In this document: piece by piece, positions 27,566-37,233 of the stretch
How the letters are laid out: each line of letters begins with the position of its first letter
How positions within the stretch are numbered: the first letter of the stretch is position 1
NCBI RefSeq assembly: GCF_006363955.1
Contig: NZ_CP040948.1
Coordinates: 1,302,001 to 1,366,000 of the forward strand
Origin: Methylophilus medardicus
Lineage (GTDB): Bacteria; Pseudomonadota; Gammaproteobacteria; Burkholderiales; Methylophilaceae
DNA: 64,000 nucleotides
Direction: 5' to 3'
Notes under the pieces: generated by a model
Databases searched by the model: none
Told to the model about the DNA's origin: nothing
What the model saw: only the letters and a program-made list of their open reading frames with translations
Made by a program: the position numbers and the translations under genes

Positions 27566-28981
27566 TTATTTGTTAGTCTGAATGACTTTATCAAGTGGTT
27601 TTTTCGTATCAAAAAGTCTAGCACCAGACAATGTCAGTCCGAGCGTAAACCACAAATACCAGTTAAAAACGAGATAATCGAGCAGGTTATCTGCATATCC
27701 CATAAAGGCAAATTCCATCAAGATCACAATGACTGTGAAAACAAGTAACTTATTGAATTGGTAAATACTTAGAAGCTTTTTCAATACTTGAAAAATCAAA
27801 TACAGAAACGCCAACAGGCCGAAAATCCCTAGCTCAAAGAACAATTGAACATAAATATTGTGGGCATTAATATCAAACTCCTGTTTTTCAAAGGCGTTTG
27901 CCATTGCAAAACTAGTTGAGTGGTGAATAAAACTATACAGGCCATACCCAGTTAAATAGTGAGATTTGGACATCCAAGCGATACTGTCTGACCAGATTTT
28001 CACCCGCCAAGCGTATGAGTTCAATCGACCATAACCGCTGGAGCCAAAATCGTTGTCACTGGTGAGATCTAAAACGCGTTCCTGCACCTCTGGAATCAAT
28101 AAGGCTAAAAATGGCGCCAAGATCACTATGAACAGGTATTTGCGCTCGTGTAGCAATGCATATAAAAAGAAGAAAAGATAACAAGCAACCCAACCTGACC
28201 GGGTTTTAGTCATAATCAACATACCAATGAGCAACAGTATGTAGAACGGTAACAATCTGCGAATAGTGGGGCCTATCGCGGTAATTTTTGATTTATAAAT
28301 ATAGAAGCAAATCGTGATCATCAACACCAAATAAGGTGCGAAAGGATTGGGGTGTGGGAACGTGCTCCTTAAACGGAATCCCTCTTGGTAGCTAAATGCC
28401 AAGCCTCTGCCACCAAATAAGATACAAAAAAGGCCATAAAGAATTGGGATAATGGATGACAGTGCGACTGCTTTAATCCACTTATCGAAATCTTTTTGTG
28501 AGTTCACAAGCCTCATACCCAGGAAAAACATGGAAGCATAGGAAACATAAATCAAAAAAACCTTAATGCTTTGAAGGGTGGCAGGTGAATAGGCCAGTGA
28601 CAAACAAGATAGCGTTAGAAAAATAACCCAAGCCTTTTTGATCCCTCTAACATCCTGCTGTAGAGGCTCATTTTTCTCAAAAAGAGTCAGGATGGCAATC
28701 AGTATCACTAAAGCATTTAAAACCGCACCAATACCGAAGCTGCCAAGTTTAATTGTGTTGAACACGACATCCAATGAAGATCTTGAGAGAATCACTAACA
28801 GAAAGAAAAAATAGCGGTCGAATACGAAAGTCAAACCAATGACGATGGCGACGGGCAAGCTGAGTAGATAGATATAATTCTCACCAACCAGCTGGGTCAG
28901 AAGTAAAGAAACCAATCCAAAAAATAATGCGGACAATGCTGCCAGCAAGATCAGCGATACTTTAGTGATATTCATATTCAT
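27566..28981 (-). CDS. O-antigen ligase/polymerase family (Wzy-like) membrane protein
   Basis: A 471-residue inner-membrane protein with about twelve hydrophobic segments and a periplasmic loop with the Wzy_C hallmarks, including MSKSHYLTGYGLYSF and INAHNIYVQLFFELGIFGLLAF, where the HN pair is characteristic. It would polymerise lipid-linked repeat units in the periplasm. The ATG at 28981 is chosen over an upstream GTG. It is AT-rich like other variable genes of the locus. Polymerase rather than ligase is inferred from the presence of Wzx, EpsE and EpsF in the same operon. Confidence 0.83.
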   Translation of the reverse strand: MNMNITKVSLILLAALSALFFGLVSLLLTQLVGENYIYLLSLPVAIVIGLTFVFDRYFFFLLVILSRSSLDVVFNTIKLGSFGIGAVLNALVILIAILTLFEKNEPLQQDVRGIKKAWVIFLTLSCLSLAYSPATLQSIKVFLIYVSYASMFFLGMRLVNSQKDFDKWIKAVALSSIIPILYGLFCILFGGRGLAFSYQEGFRLRSTFPHPNPFAPYLVLMITICFYIYKSKITAIGPTIRRLLPFYILLLIGMLIMTKTRSGWVACYLFFFLYALLHERKYLFIVILAPFLALLIPEVQERVLDLTSDNDFGSSGYGRLNSYAWRVKIWSDSIAWMSKSHYLTGYGLYSFIHHSTSFAMANAFEKQEFDINAHNIYVQLFFELGIFGLLAFLYLIFQVLKKLLSIYQFNKLLVFTVIVILMEFAFMGYADNLLDYLVFNWYLWFTLGLTLSGARLFDTKKPLDKVIQTNK

Positions 28982-29047
28982 CTTTGGCACGGTTTAACCA
29001 GACTTTTTCTCATTGAAACTAAGTGAATGAACTTTGAGCGAAACTTA

Positions 29048-29896
29048 TTAAGTTCTCAGTGTGGCCGCTAATAAAGTTAACAAGCCTTTTGGCCAAAAAC
29101 CTAATTTGATAAACTTGAGCCAATCTGAAAAATTGGGTCGATTGTTGTAGTAACGAGAGAACATCTGCAAAAACAGTTGTTGCGCATTTCGCTTTGAATC
29201 TTGGCAATGCTTGCTCACAAAGCGGCTATAGGCTTGCTCCAAACGGGCTCTGGATTTAATCGAAATTCTGTCGGTTCTCGGCGTGTCATCCATAATTTGA
29301 GTGGGAATATCGAGCAACGAAGCTTTACCGAATTTTTGTAAGACTCGAAAAAAGAACTCCATGTCCTGCCAAGCTGGCATGGCTTCATCGAACAATCCCG
29401 CCTCTATAAATGTGCTTTTTGGCGCAAAAATCTGATTTCCCACATGATTAAACTCAAACAACTGCTCATAACTGACGTTGCCTAATTTTTTCGATTGCGC
29501 AACCTCTTTGCCATCTCTGTAAATCAAATCCGGCGTGTATAAACAAGAAGGATGAATAGCATGTCTCTCTAAAAGCTGCCAATAATCGAGCATTAATGCC
29601 AGTCGATTGGGCAAAAACTCATCGTCATCATCCAACCCAGTAATAAACTCACCCGTGGCGCTTTTAATGGCCAGATTACGCGCGGCAGGCGCGCCTTCTG
29701 ACTGGGGCTTGATGAAGAATTTTAAGCGCGGATCAGCGGCTGATTTTTGCTGTAAGTATTGTTCGGTGTCATCGGTCGAGCCGTCACTGACAACAATCAC
29801 TTCAACATCTTGGTGCGTTTGGTTGAGTACAGAATCAACCGCCTTTTCTAATGCCTGTCTTCTATTTTTTGTTGGAATGTAAACAGAGATTCTCAT
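29048..29896 (-). CDS. Family 2 glycosyltransferase
   Basis: A 282-residue inverting GT-A glycosyltransferase with SVYIPTKNRRQALEKAVDS at the N-terminus, VIVVSDGSTDDTE at residues 34-46, and the metal-binding run GLDDDDEFLPN near residue 92. The acceptor region includes PAWQDMEFFFRVLQKFG. It is soluble or peripherally bound and adds one sugar to the repeat unit. It lies between the Wzx flippase gene (seven-base gap) and the polymerase gene. Confidence 0.9.
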   Translation of the reverse strand: MRISVYIPTKNRRQALEKAVDSVLNQTHQDVEVIVVSDGSTDDTEQYLQQKSAADPRLKFFIKPQSEGAPAARNLAIKSATGEFITGLDDDDEFLPNRLALMLDYWQLLERHAIHPSCLYTPDLIYRDGKEVAQSKKLGNVSYEQLFEFNHVGNQIFAPKSTFIEAGLFDEAMPAWQDMEFFFRVLQKFGKASLLDIPTQIMDDTPRTDRISIKSRARLEQAYSRFVSKHCQDSKRNAQQLFLQMFSRYYNNRPNFSDWLKFIKLGFWPKGLLTLLAATLRT

Positions 29897-29903
29897 GGTC
29901 GAT

Positions 29904-31334
29904 TCAATTCTTTCTGCTAAAAACTTTGCCTAAATATGACTTTATTAAGGATGGAAACAACACATAACTCACTAACAAATAAAACACGACACCAAAAGAA
30001 ATGGCGACGATAAAACTGACGGACATGCCCCAATGGCTATTTAATTGGGTGAAGGCATATCGGGTTGATAAGCACATTAAAAGCGCAACAACCGCTGGCT
30101 TCCATATGGATTTTAATAAATCAAGTGGGCTGCAGTGCACCAACTTACCCGCGCTGATGACTAACGGAACGCCTGTAATGACACTGGCATAAAAGTACCA
30201 CTCTGCGACGCCAGTGACCCCGTATGCAGCGCCTATGTAATAAGCGATGACATGGACTAACGCACTCGCCAACGAAAACCACATCAATAGGCGCGTTTTA
30301 GCTTGTGCCATAAACACAGTGCCGGTGGTGCTGGAAATCGACTGCACAAAACCCACCGGCGTGAGCCAAGCTAGCACCGTGGCGACTTGTATCCATTGGT
30401 GGCCAAAGGCGATTTCAACAAAGGGTTCGCGCAAGGCAAAAATGCCGGCCATGAGTGGCGCTGTTAAAAAAGCAATAAAAGTGATGGTTTGCAAATAAAG
30501 CTTACCCATTTCATCGAGTGCATTTTGCTGACGGCTCATCACCGGAAGCAATGCTCTTGAGGAAGCCCAGGTAATGTTTTGCACGGGTAACAACATCACT
30601 TTGTACGCCATTGAGTAGATCCCTAGCGAGGCGGCGCCTAATATGCGGCCGATGACCATGCTGTCGGCATTTCTAAAAAAATAAGTAATCAGCTGAAAGG
30701 CAGTCATGTGCCCGGTAAACGGTAATAACGTTTTCAGTTCTTGCCAGCTTGGTTTGCCTTGTGGCCGCCAACTTGAAACCATCCATAACTGCACTGACGA
30801 CAGCAAGGCCATGAGTATGGCTTGTAACACTAAACTGTATACCCCAGCGCCATAGAGGGCGGCAGCCACTGCAACCACCATGGCGATGAGTGAAGAAATC
30901 ACCTCAATAAACGCCAGTTTTTTAAATTTAGATTCTCGCTCGAGCAAGGCCTGATGTGAGATCGATGAGCTTGAGATCGGAAAAATTAGCGCCAATATGA
31001 CCAAAATAGCGATCAGCTCGTCATGCTTAAAATAGTCCGCGATGATGGGCGAGCACAGCGCGATCATCAACGCAATCACCACGCCCACCATGACGTTAAA
31101 CCAGAACACGGTGTTGATCGTGTGGTGGGTTAAGTCTTCTTTTTGAATAATTGCCGCCGACGTGCCTTGATCCCGAATCAATAATGCTAAATTGGTCACT
31201 ACTGTCGCCATGGCCATCAGACCATAATCACTGGGCGGCAAAATTCTTGCTAATACAAAGATATTGGCAAGTTGCGAAGTGATTCTAGCTATCTGGGAGA
31301 CGGCGACCCATTTAGCGTTTGAGACAGCAGACAT
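29904..31334 (-). CDS. Lipopolysaccharide/exopolysaccharide flippase (Wzx-like)
   Basis: A 476-residue polytopic protein of the polysaccharide-transport (PST/MATE-like) superfamily with about fourteen hydrophobic segments. The N-terminal SAVSNAKWVAVSQIARITSQ and LARILPPSDYGLMAMATVV are typical of the RfbX/WzxC group. It would flip the lipid-linked repeat unit to the periplasm for the Wzy-like polymerase. The gene follows epsI and is followed within seven bases by a glycosyltransferase gene. Confidence 0.88.
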   Translation of the reverse strand: MSAVSNAKWVAVSQIARITSQLANIFVLARILPPSDYGLMAMATVVTNLALLIRDQGTSAAIIQKEDLTHHTINTVFWFNVMVGVVIALMIALCSPIIADYFKHDELIAILVILALIFPISSSSISHQALLERESKFKKLAFIEVISSLIAMVVAVAAALYGAGVYSLVLQAILMALLSSVQLWMVSSWRPQGKPSWQELKTLLPFTGHMTAFQLITYFFRNADSMVIGRILGAASLGIYSMAYKVMLLPVQNITWASSRALLPVMSRQQNALDEMGKLYLQTITFIAFLTAPLMAGIFALREPFVEIAFGHQWIQVATVLAWLTPVGFVQSISSTTGTVFMAQAKTRLLMWFSLASALVHVIAYYIGAAYGVTGVAEWYFYASVITGVPLVISAGKLVHCSPLDLLKSIWKPAVVALLMCLSTRYAFTQLNSHWGMSVSFIVAISFGVVFYLLVSYVLFPSLIKSYLGKVFSRKN

Positions 31335-31352
31335 TCAGTGACAGTCTAATAT

Positions 31353-32069
31353 TTAGTTTGGTAAAAGTAAGCCTGGCGAGCGATTTTCTACTTGGCGGGC
31401 AAACTCTAAAAGAAACTTTTCATGCAAGGCGTAGGCCTCGGCACGCTTGCTTTCGTCTGCAATCGCAGAGGAAACACGCACTAAAATACCGTCATCTAAC
31501 CGACGATTTAATAATCCGTCTTCAATAATTTTTAAACGCATTTGTAAGCCGGAGGTCATGGTGCGGTCGCCTACCCGAATCCAGTAACTGACTGCCTCGA
31601 AATGATTTTGGCCTTGATACAACTGCCGTTTGCCGACAACGGGGCTGCTGCGCTTGAATCCATCAAACGTCACTGTTTCGCTTTTGAGTAACTGGTAGCC
31701 TTGGGCCGGATAGCAGATATCTGGTTGATGAATTTTGACGTCTTGCCGTTGCTCTTTGGCATAGGCCAATGCCACCATGACTTGATGCCCTGCTTGATCG
31801 GCATAGGTGCGCATTAAAGTGTCGTCGTATAACTCGTTGACCAGGCTTTTTTCATCACTGACAACACTGACTTGTGGGGTAGATTGTTGTACCTCTACCC
31901 AGCCATCGAGCACGCGAGGGATAGACCGCTCAAAATCACTGGCATGCGATGCGTAGTGATGATCCGGTTTAAGCAAGGTTGCCAAGCCAAAAAAGATGAT
32001 AGCCACAACCAACAAGGGCAAGCCTGTAGACAGGTTTACGTGCGGCAGCTTTAAGTATAAATCTTTCAT
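31353..32069 (-). CDS. epsI: EpsI, exosortase-associated protein
   Basis: A 238-residue protein with one N-terminal membrane segment (TGLPLLVVAIIFFGLATLL) and a periplasmic domain of the EpsI family. The domain includes QVMVALAYAKEQRQDVKIHQ and the conserved PDICYPAQGYQLLKSETV. In other bacteria EpsI is encoded next to, or fused to, the exosortase and assists exopolysaccharide production; its molecular role is unsettled. Here it begins eight bases after the exosortase gene, as expected for the pair. Length agrees with free-standing EpsI. Confidence 0.92.
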   Translation of the reverse strand: MKDLYLKLPHVNLSTGLPLLVVAIIFFGLATLLKPDHHYASHASDFERSIPRVLDGWVEVQQSTPQVSVVSDEKSLVNELYDDTLMRTYADQAGHQVMVALAYAKEQRQDVKIHQPDICYPAQGYQLLKSETVTFDGFKRSSPVVGKRQLYQGQNHFEAVSYWIRVGDRTMTSGLQMRLKIIEDGLLNRRLDDGILVRVSSAIADESKRAEAYALHEKFLLEFARQVENRSPGLLLPN

Positions 32070-32077
32070 AATGGACG

Positions 32078-32974
32078 TTACTCTTGGCTCAACAAGCTTT
32101 TCAACTTGAATTTTTCAGCGATTTTTTGAATCAGTGAATCGACGACGATGATCAACACCAGCGCTGTCAAGAAAAGCACCATGCCGGAGAAGTTATGCAA
32201 AAAGCCCTGCCCTGCTTCATCACCTAAGTGAAAGGTAATCAAGGCCAGCGTGCACACTCGTAATACGTTGGAAGTAAACGAAATTGGGACAATCAATATG
32301 GCCAGTAGCACATTGCGCCAGAACGCTTGGTGGTTAATCACGTTAATGTAGAGTAAGCCAATCGCCTCTAGCGTAAACAAAGAGTTCAGCCCAGCGCAGG
32401 CATCGGCAACCAACAGTTTGTATTGCCCGATTTGCAAAATCACCCCTGATCTGGCGATAGGATAATCCAGGGCATACAGCAAATGGTCAGCGGCGTATGA
32501 GACGGCGATTTTCATCGGCTGCGTCAAGGTATCGATCACCGAGGTTGGCCATGGGATCAAAAAGATGAAAAAGAACAGTGCAAACCAGTATTTAACGGCG
32601 GTTTTCGCGCCGAAAATAATGCAAATTAAGCCGCACAGAATAAACACGAGCGACAGAATAGAGATGATGTAAACGCTTTGTGAGTAGCCGACCACATATA
32701 GGCCACCCCCAAGGATCACCAATGGCCAGCCGAGGCCAGGGCTTGGTTTAAACGTCTGCGGTTTTTCTAAAATTTGTTTGGTTTTAAAATAAAAAAACCA
32801 AAGCCCGATTGCCAAGACAATCGGGCCATGCGATTGCGTGTCAGAGTTCCATACCGTCACAAACAAGTCATGAAACACCGGCACATACAAACACAACAGC
32901 GAGACTAAAACAGCCACATAGCCATAGACTTTTTGATTGGATGGCGGCAGGGCCGCAATAGTCGTCGCTGACAT
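32078..32974 (-). CDS. epsH: Exosortase B (EpsH)
   Basis: A 298-residue inner-membrane protease/transpeptidase with about eight membrane spans. It recognises PEP-CTERM signals and cleaves them. The catalytic triad of the family is complete: Cys193 in VADACAGLNSLFTLEA, Arg239 in SNVLRV, and His260 in GFLHNFSG. The immediate neighbours EpsG and EpsI and the overall gene set identify the XrtB type linked to EPS loci. Its likely substrates in this window are the two PEP-CTERM proteins at 8.6-9.7 kb, with more expected elsewhere in the genome. Confidence 0.94.
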   Translation of the reverse strand: MSATTIAALPPSNQKVYGYVAVLVSLLCLYVPVFHDLFVTVWNSDTQSHGPIVLAIGLWFFYFKTKQILEKPQTFKPSPGLGWPLVILGGGLYVVGYSQSVYIISILSLVFILCGLICIIFGAKTAVKYWFALFFFIFLIPWPTSVIDTLTQPMKIAVSYAADHLLYALDYPIARSGVILQIGQYKLLVADACAGLNSLFTLEAIGLLYINVINHQAFWRNVLLAILIVPISFTSNVLRVCTLALITFHLGDEAGQGFLHNFSGMVLFLTALVLIIVVDSLIQKIAEKFKLKSLLSQE

Positions 32975-32975
32975 A

Positions 32976-33842
32976 CTAGCTTGCGTTCAAGGCAATTTGC
33001 ACATCGATGCCCAAGCTACGGCATGCTTCGTAAGCCTGTTGGGTGTCACTGATTGTGGTTTGATTCTGCTGGGTTGAGATCAATACACCACCCACTTTTT
33101 TTGCGACGATTTGCGCATCAGACGACTGCAAAATCGGTGAGGTATCCATAATGATGACGTCGTAATGTTCACCGAATACTTTTAACAACTCATCCAAGGC
33201 CTCTTTGTTAAGCAGCTCTTGCGGGTTAGGAGGCGTGGCCCCTGCCGTGAGGATGCTTAAATTGAGCAATGATGGAATTCTCACCACAACATCAGTCGAG
33301 GCTCTGCCAACCAGAATGTCTGACAGACCGTGATGGTTGTTGAGCTTGAATAACTTGTGCTGCGAAGGTGCGCGCAGATTGGCATCAATCAGCAATGTAC
33401 GTTCGCCGAGTTGTGAGAACACAATCGCCAAGTTAGAGGCAAGCAAACTGGCACCATCGGCCTCGCGGGCAGATGACACGGCAATGGTTTTAAAACCACG
33501 CTCAAACCAGCGCAAAATCAGCTGGGTTCTGAGAGAACGCAGTGATTCGACTTGTTTAGAGAACGGATCAAATGCCGAAATCAAACTGGCATTGAACGAT
33601 GACTTGTCTGGGGAAATATAAGGGTAATCAAACTGATAAGACAAGGCTTGATTGATATCCTCGATGGAGACAAAACCGAGCGCCATGGCGGCTTCACCAA
33701 AACGCATCGATTTCTCTTTTTGAAACTTAAGGATGCGCTCAGCGTCTTTTTCGGTAATCTTTCCCATATCCAGCAACAGATGACCAATGCTGGAAGAAAC
33801 CGTTTTCATGGGCGTGTTGTTCTCTGATTCAATAATATTCAT
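32976..33842 (-). CDS. epsG: EpsG, BY-kinase-like chain-length protein with degenerate P-loop
   Basis: A 288-residue cytoplasmic protein. Residues 18-75 form an MshEN-like domain (IGHLLLDMGKITEKDAERIL), and residues 118-288 a MinD/BY-kinase fold. The fold is recognisable from SNLAIVFSQLGERTLLIDA and the late VIIMDTSP (Walker B). The P-loop reads SSAREADGAS, with Ala131 where the nucleotide-binding Lys (or Arg in many EpsG) is expected. Walker A' is LLIDANLR, with Asn155 in place of the second Asp. There is no C-terminal tyrosine cluster. It probably still pairs with EpsF, but kinase activity is doubtful. The ATG start is preferred over an upstream TTG. Confidence 0.88.
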   Translation of the reverse strand: MNIIESENNTPMKTVSSSIGHLLLDMGKITEKDAERILKFQKEKSMRFGEAAMALGFVSIEDINQALSYQFDYPYISPDKSSFNASLISAFDPFSKQVESLRSLRTQLILRWFERGFKTIAVSSAREADGASLLASNLAIVFSQLGERTLLIDANLRAPSQHKLFKLNNHHGLSDILVGRASTDVVVRIPSLLNLSILTAGATPPNPQELLNKEALDELLKVFGEHYDVIIMDTSPILQSSDAQIVAKKVGGVLISTQQNQTTISDTQQAYEACRSLGIDVQIALNAS

Positions 33843-33885
33843 ACGCAATCACTTTTGCCTGATAAATTGTTTTGGTAAGTCAACA

Positions 33886-35235
33886 TTAGACTGACTTGAG
33901 GCTGTATTCAAACACTGGAATGTCACCCAATGCCAACAGATCGTCTTTGCTGCGCACACGGCGATCAAGCATTTCTGCCAGCAACGCGAACAGACAACCC
34001 AATAGGCCACCGATGATCAGCGAGAATGGTGCGATCAGTAACAAGCTCGGGTTACTTGGTTCTAACGGTGGAACCGCTGTTTCAAGAATAGAAATATCGC
34101 CCTGCGTAGATTGACCTTCAAGCGCTGTTTGACTAAAGCGGTTGTTTACGGATTCCAGCGCGTTTTGTGCGATTTGCACTTCTTTTTCAAGAATCGACAA
34201 ATCGGATCTGAAACGATTCAAATCAAGCACTCTTTGCTTCTGTTTCTCCAGCTGGAACTTCAAATCACCTAAGCGGTTTGAATTGATGCTGGCGCTGTTG
34301 CCTAAACTCACCACCGTGCGATCAATTTCAGTATTTAACTGACTCTTGATTTTGTTCACTTCGGCTTCTGCTGCAATGTACATCGGGTGATTTTTGCTGT
34401 AACGCTGGCCCATCTCAGCCAACTTTGATTCTGCTGTAATCAAGCTCATACGCATGTTTTGAATCACGGGATTTTGCGCAACATCAGGCGAGTCACTCAT
34501 GTTTCTGGCCGCGTCATTGCGGCGTGAATTGGCTTCAATCGATTGTGACTGCGCCATGCTGTATTGCGTAGACAAGTCTCTCAGCTTTGAGCTTTCAACG
34601 TCGAAAGAATCCTGAACGCTGGTTAAGCCATGTTTTTGTTGATACTCGGCCAACTTGTCTTGCGCTTTTTGCACGTTTTCGCGCAATACTTTAGTTTGTT
34701 CTGACAAGTATTGTGAAGCTTTAATGGCCGGGTCAATCTTCAGCTTTAAACTTAAGTTGATATAAGAGTCTGCAAACGCGTTGGCCATGGTTGCGGCAAA
34801 CACTGGGTCTACGCCTTTATAGCCAATGCTAATCACACTGCTCTCTTTTGAAGGCAGAATCATCAATTTTTGTTGCAACAAATCTGCCAGCCACTCGTTA
34901 ATATCAGCCTGCTTGCCGGCAGTGGCCTGTGCAAATTGTTCTTGCAAAGACTTCACCTCGGCCAGATGTAAACGCTTGATCACATCCAGCGTAACATTTT
35001 TACTCTGAATAATATCTACCTGGGTGGCCATGTAACCGGGCATCAACTGGGCAGGCATCGCCATCCCAGTCACCGGATCCACCCCTTTATAGTTCAGGAT
35101 CACTCTGGTGGCTGCTTTGTAGCTTTTCGGAAACAACAAACTCACGACGCTTGCCGTCAGTAATGTAATGACCGATACCAACAAAATCATCTTATAGCGT
35201 GCCTTTAAAATCAGCACTAACTGCGTAAAATTCAT
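33886..35235 (-). CDS. epsF: EpsF, chain-length determinant (Wzz-like) protein
   Basis: A 449-residue polysaccharide co-polymerase. It has an N-terminal membrane span after MNFTQLVLILKARYK, a Wzz-type periplasmic domain with SYKAATRVILNY, a long central helical/coiled-coil region (about residues 170-370, rich in Q, E and K), and a C-terminal span (SLLLIAPFSLIIGGLLGCLF) ending in a short cytoplasmic tail. It controls polymer length together with EpsG, whose gene is next. The start has AAAGGG six bases before ATG. Confidence 0.92.
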   Translation of the reverse strand: MNFTQLVLILKARYKMILLVSVITLLTASVVSLLFPKSYKAATRVILNYKGVDPVTGMAMPAQLMPGYMATQVDIIQSKNVTLDVIKRLHLAEVKSLQEQFAQATAGKQADINEWLADLLQQKLMILPSKESSVISIGYKGVDPVFAATMANAFADSYINLSLKLKIDPAIKASQYLSEQTKVLRENVQKAQDKLAEYQQKHGLTSVQDSFDVESSKLRDLSTQYSMAQSQSIEANSRRNDAARNMSDSPDVAQNPVIQNMRMSLITAESKLAEMGQRYSKNHPMYIAAEAEVNKIKSQLNTEIDRTVVSLGNSASINSNRLGDLKFQLEKQKQRVLDLNRFRSDLSILEKEVQIAQNALESVNNRFSQTALEGQSTQGDISILETAVPPLEPSNPSLLLIAPFSLIIGGLLGCLFALLAEMLDRRVRSKDDLLALGDIPVFEYSLKSV

Positions 35236-35250
35236 GGTCAACCCTTTAAA

Positions 35251-36279
35251 TTACAACAGACTTTCTTCAATAAACAACACATCTTCGTCTTGCAAAACGG
35301 CTGACAAGTCTGGCGTTTGCTTTACCACATGGCCTTCAGCATTTTTGCGATGTAGCTTGACGGAGCGTTGTGTGCCGCGAATCGTCAGGCCACCGGCTTT
35401 TGCAATCGCTTGCATCACGGTCATGTTTTTATCCACTTTAAACATGCCAGGACGTTGCACTTCACCATAGACGTATACTTGTGGTGCTTTTGGCACATAG
35501 ATCACATCACCTGGTAACACATCTTTGTTGAGTGCGCTTGCAGGTGCACGGAAGATCTCATCCACATTCACTTCTTGCGTCACTGAAGAACCGGAACGTT
35601 GTGTTGTAAAAAACAAGACTTCGCCCGCCAGCTCATTTGAGCCGCCAGCCAAAGCGATAAAGTCTGTAATTTTGCGGTTACCGCCTTGAATGCCATATTT
35701 TCCAGGACGTAACACCTGACCACCAACCGCAACATCACGCACACTCACGTAAACGGTTTCGCCACCGACCAAACGAATATCTTCATCTTTCAAGTTACGA
35801 CGCTCGATGACTTCGTTCAAATCATACTCACTGCGTTTATCACCACGCACCAAGGTAATGATTTCTGAAGCCTCAGGCACCAAGCCCCCTGCTTCAGCCA
35901 AAATATCTTTAACATCTGTCGGGCGTGTAATCGGATAGCGACCTGGTTTTGGCACGCCGCCCAACACAGAGACAGACTTGCTCATAAACTCAAGGACTAA
36001 CATCGATACTTGCGGATTGGCAATAAAGCCACCACGTTTTAATTGCTCTGCAATGCGTTTTTCACTCTCGATGGTGGTCAGGCCGCCGACCTTGACTTCA
36101 CCGATGAGCGGCATCGTCAGTACGCCGTCCTCTGAGACCCGCGTTTCGCGCGTGAGCTCAGCATCCCCATAAACAATGACTCTGACATAGTCTCCTGCAC
36201 CTAGGGTATAGTCCGCGTGGGCTAATGGACTTAATACAAAGATCAGTCCGGCGATTAAGTATTGGAAAAACTTTCTCAT
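35251..36279 (-). CDS. epsE: EpsE, polysaccharide export protein
   Basis: A 342-residue exported protein. A signal peptide (MRKFFQYLIAGLIFVLSPLA, cleavage near AHA) is followed by the Poly_export domain (YTLGAGDYVRVIVYGDAELT and EVKVGGLTTIESEKRI) and SLBB domains (VSVLGGVPKPGRYPI, VAVGGQVLRPGKYGI, VYVYGEVQRPGMFKV). It has no lipobox Cys, so unlike classical Wza it is not an obvious lipoprotein. It would form the periplasmic/outer-membrane exit channel. The shared element at 36337-36347 lies 58 bases upstream, suggesting an internal promoter. Confidence 0.92.
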   Translation of the reverse strand: MRKFFQYLIAGLIFVLSPLAHADYTLGAGDYVRVIVYGDAELTRETRVSEDGVLTMPLIGEVKVGGLTTIESEKRIAEQLKRGGFIANPQVSMLVLEFMSKSVSVLGGVPKPGRYPITRPTDVKDILAEAGGLVPEASEIITLVRGDKRSEYDLNEVIERRNLKDEDIRLVGGETVYVSVRDVAVGGQVLRPGKYGIQGGNRKITDFIALAGGSNELAGEVLFFTTQRSGSSVTQEVNVDEIFRAPASALNKDVLPGDVIYVPKAPQVYVYGEVQRPGMFKVDKNMTVMQAIAKAGGLTIRGTQRSVKLHRKNAEGHVVKQTPDLSAVLQDEDVLFIEESLL

Positions 36280-36336
36280 AAGCAATGAACTCTTTTCGTA
36301 ACTTTGGATTTAAAGATTTGTATATTACGGCAACTT

Positions 36337-36347
36337 TTACGTAAAAT
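36337..36347 (-). promoter_or_regulatory. Element B, copy 2, upstream of epsE
   Basis: On the minus strand ATTTTACGTAA is followed by CGTAATATACA. TTTTAC and TATACA are 16 bases apart and could be -35 and -10 boxes of an epsE promoter. The first eleven bases equal the element upstream of the WecG-family gene. Confidence 0.35.
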
Positions 36348-36369
36348 TAATTCAGGGTAAACAGTTTAA

Positions 36370-37194
36370 CTAATGGTATTGCGAATCAATTTTTTCATTA
36401 AAGACTTGAATACCCGCTAAATTCTGCAAGCGCTCAATTTCTTTTTTAATATAAGCCTGCTTTTGCTGCTGCCCCAACATTTTTTTTGCCACCAAGAGCG
36501 CGGATGACATGCTGGTAGGCACGTCAATAATATCCTGTATCGATTTCACAATCACTTCATGGTCATTGTGCACATACATTAAGTCACCTTGATGCAAATG
36601 ACTCACTTTTGACAAAATACTCAGCGGTAATCGATCCGTCAGAAACTGGCTACTATTTTTGTCATAGACGATGTTTTTGGCATGCAATGTATCCTCTAAA
36701 GACGATAGCGTGGTCACGGCTTGTTCCATCGCTTTGATATCTAATTGTGCAGGATCATGCGTAAAAGTCACATCCACCGTTTTAAACAGTTTTCGCTGCT
36801 CAAACATTTCTGGGTGCGCCTTTAAAAACTCACTCGCGGCTTCATCGCTGATCTCCGGCAACTTGGCCATTTTTTTTGCCATGTAGGCCTGTGCATAAAT
36901 CTGCGCCTTAGAGGACTCAATCGCCTGAGTCACCTCCGGTGTGCGGTCTAAGTTCAACTTGACGGCCTCTTGCGCTAGTAACTGCCGGTCAATTAAATTG
37001 GTTAATACTTTTTTTGCCGTGTCTGCATTTTTAGTGCTTGCAGACAGTTTTGTCATCTCAGCCTGCAGTTGAGGCATGGTGAGTTGCTCACCATTGACCG
37101 TTGCCACCACCTGTGAGGCCGACATTTCATCGCTCTGCTGACAACCTGACAGCAGAAGTAGTACCAAAGAAAGCTTGCTAACCCTATGAAACAT
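36370..37194 (-). CDS. epsD: EpsD, peptidyl-prolyl cis-trans isomerase family lipoprotein
   Basis: A 274-residue lipoprotein with a lipobox LLLLSGC (Cys18 acylated), a SurA/PrsA-like N-terminal helical region (VATVNGEQLTMPQLQAEM, LIDRQLLAQEAVKLNL) and a weak PpiC-like C-terminal part around DLMYVHNDHEVIVKSIQDI. It matches the EpsD family found in exosortase-B eps loci, proposed to help fold or assemble outer-membrane export components. It lies between epsL and epsE, with an 84-base gap to epsE that holds the shared element. Confidence 0.88.
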   Translation of the reverse strand: MFHRVSKLSLVLLLLSGCQQSDEMSASQVVATVNGEQLTMPQLQAEMTKLSASTKNADTAKKVLTNLIDRQLLAQEAVKLNLDRTPEVTQAIESSKAQIYAQAYMAKKMAKLPEISDEAASEFLKAHPEMFEQRKLFKTVDVTFTHDPAQLDIKAMEQAVTTLSSLEDTLHAKNIVYDKNSSQFLTDRLPLSILSKVSHLHQGDLMYVHNDHEVIVKSIQDIIDVPTSMSSALLVAKKMLGQQQKQAYIKKEIERLQNLAGIQVFNEKIDSQYH

Positions 37195-37233
37195 TTACTT
37201 TCCAGTCATTAACACTGCTACCGCTCAAAATTA

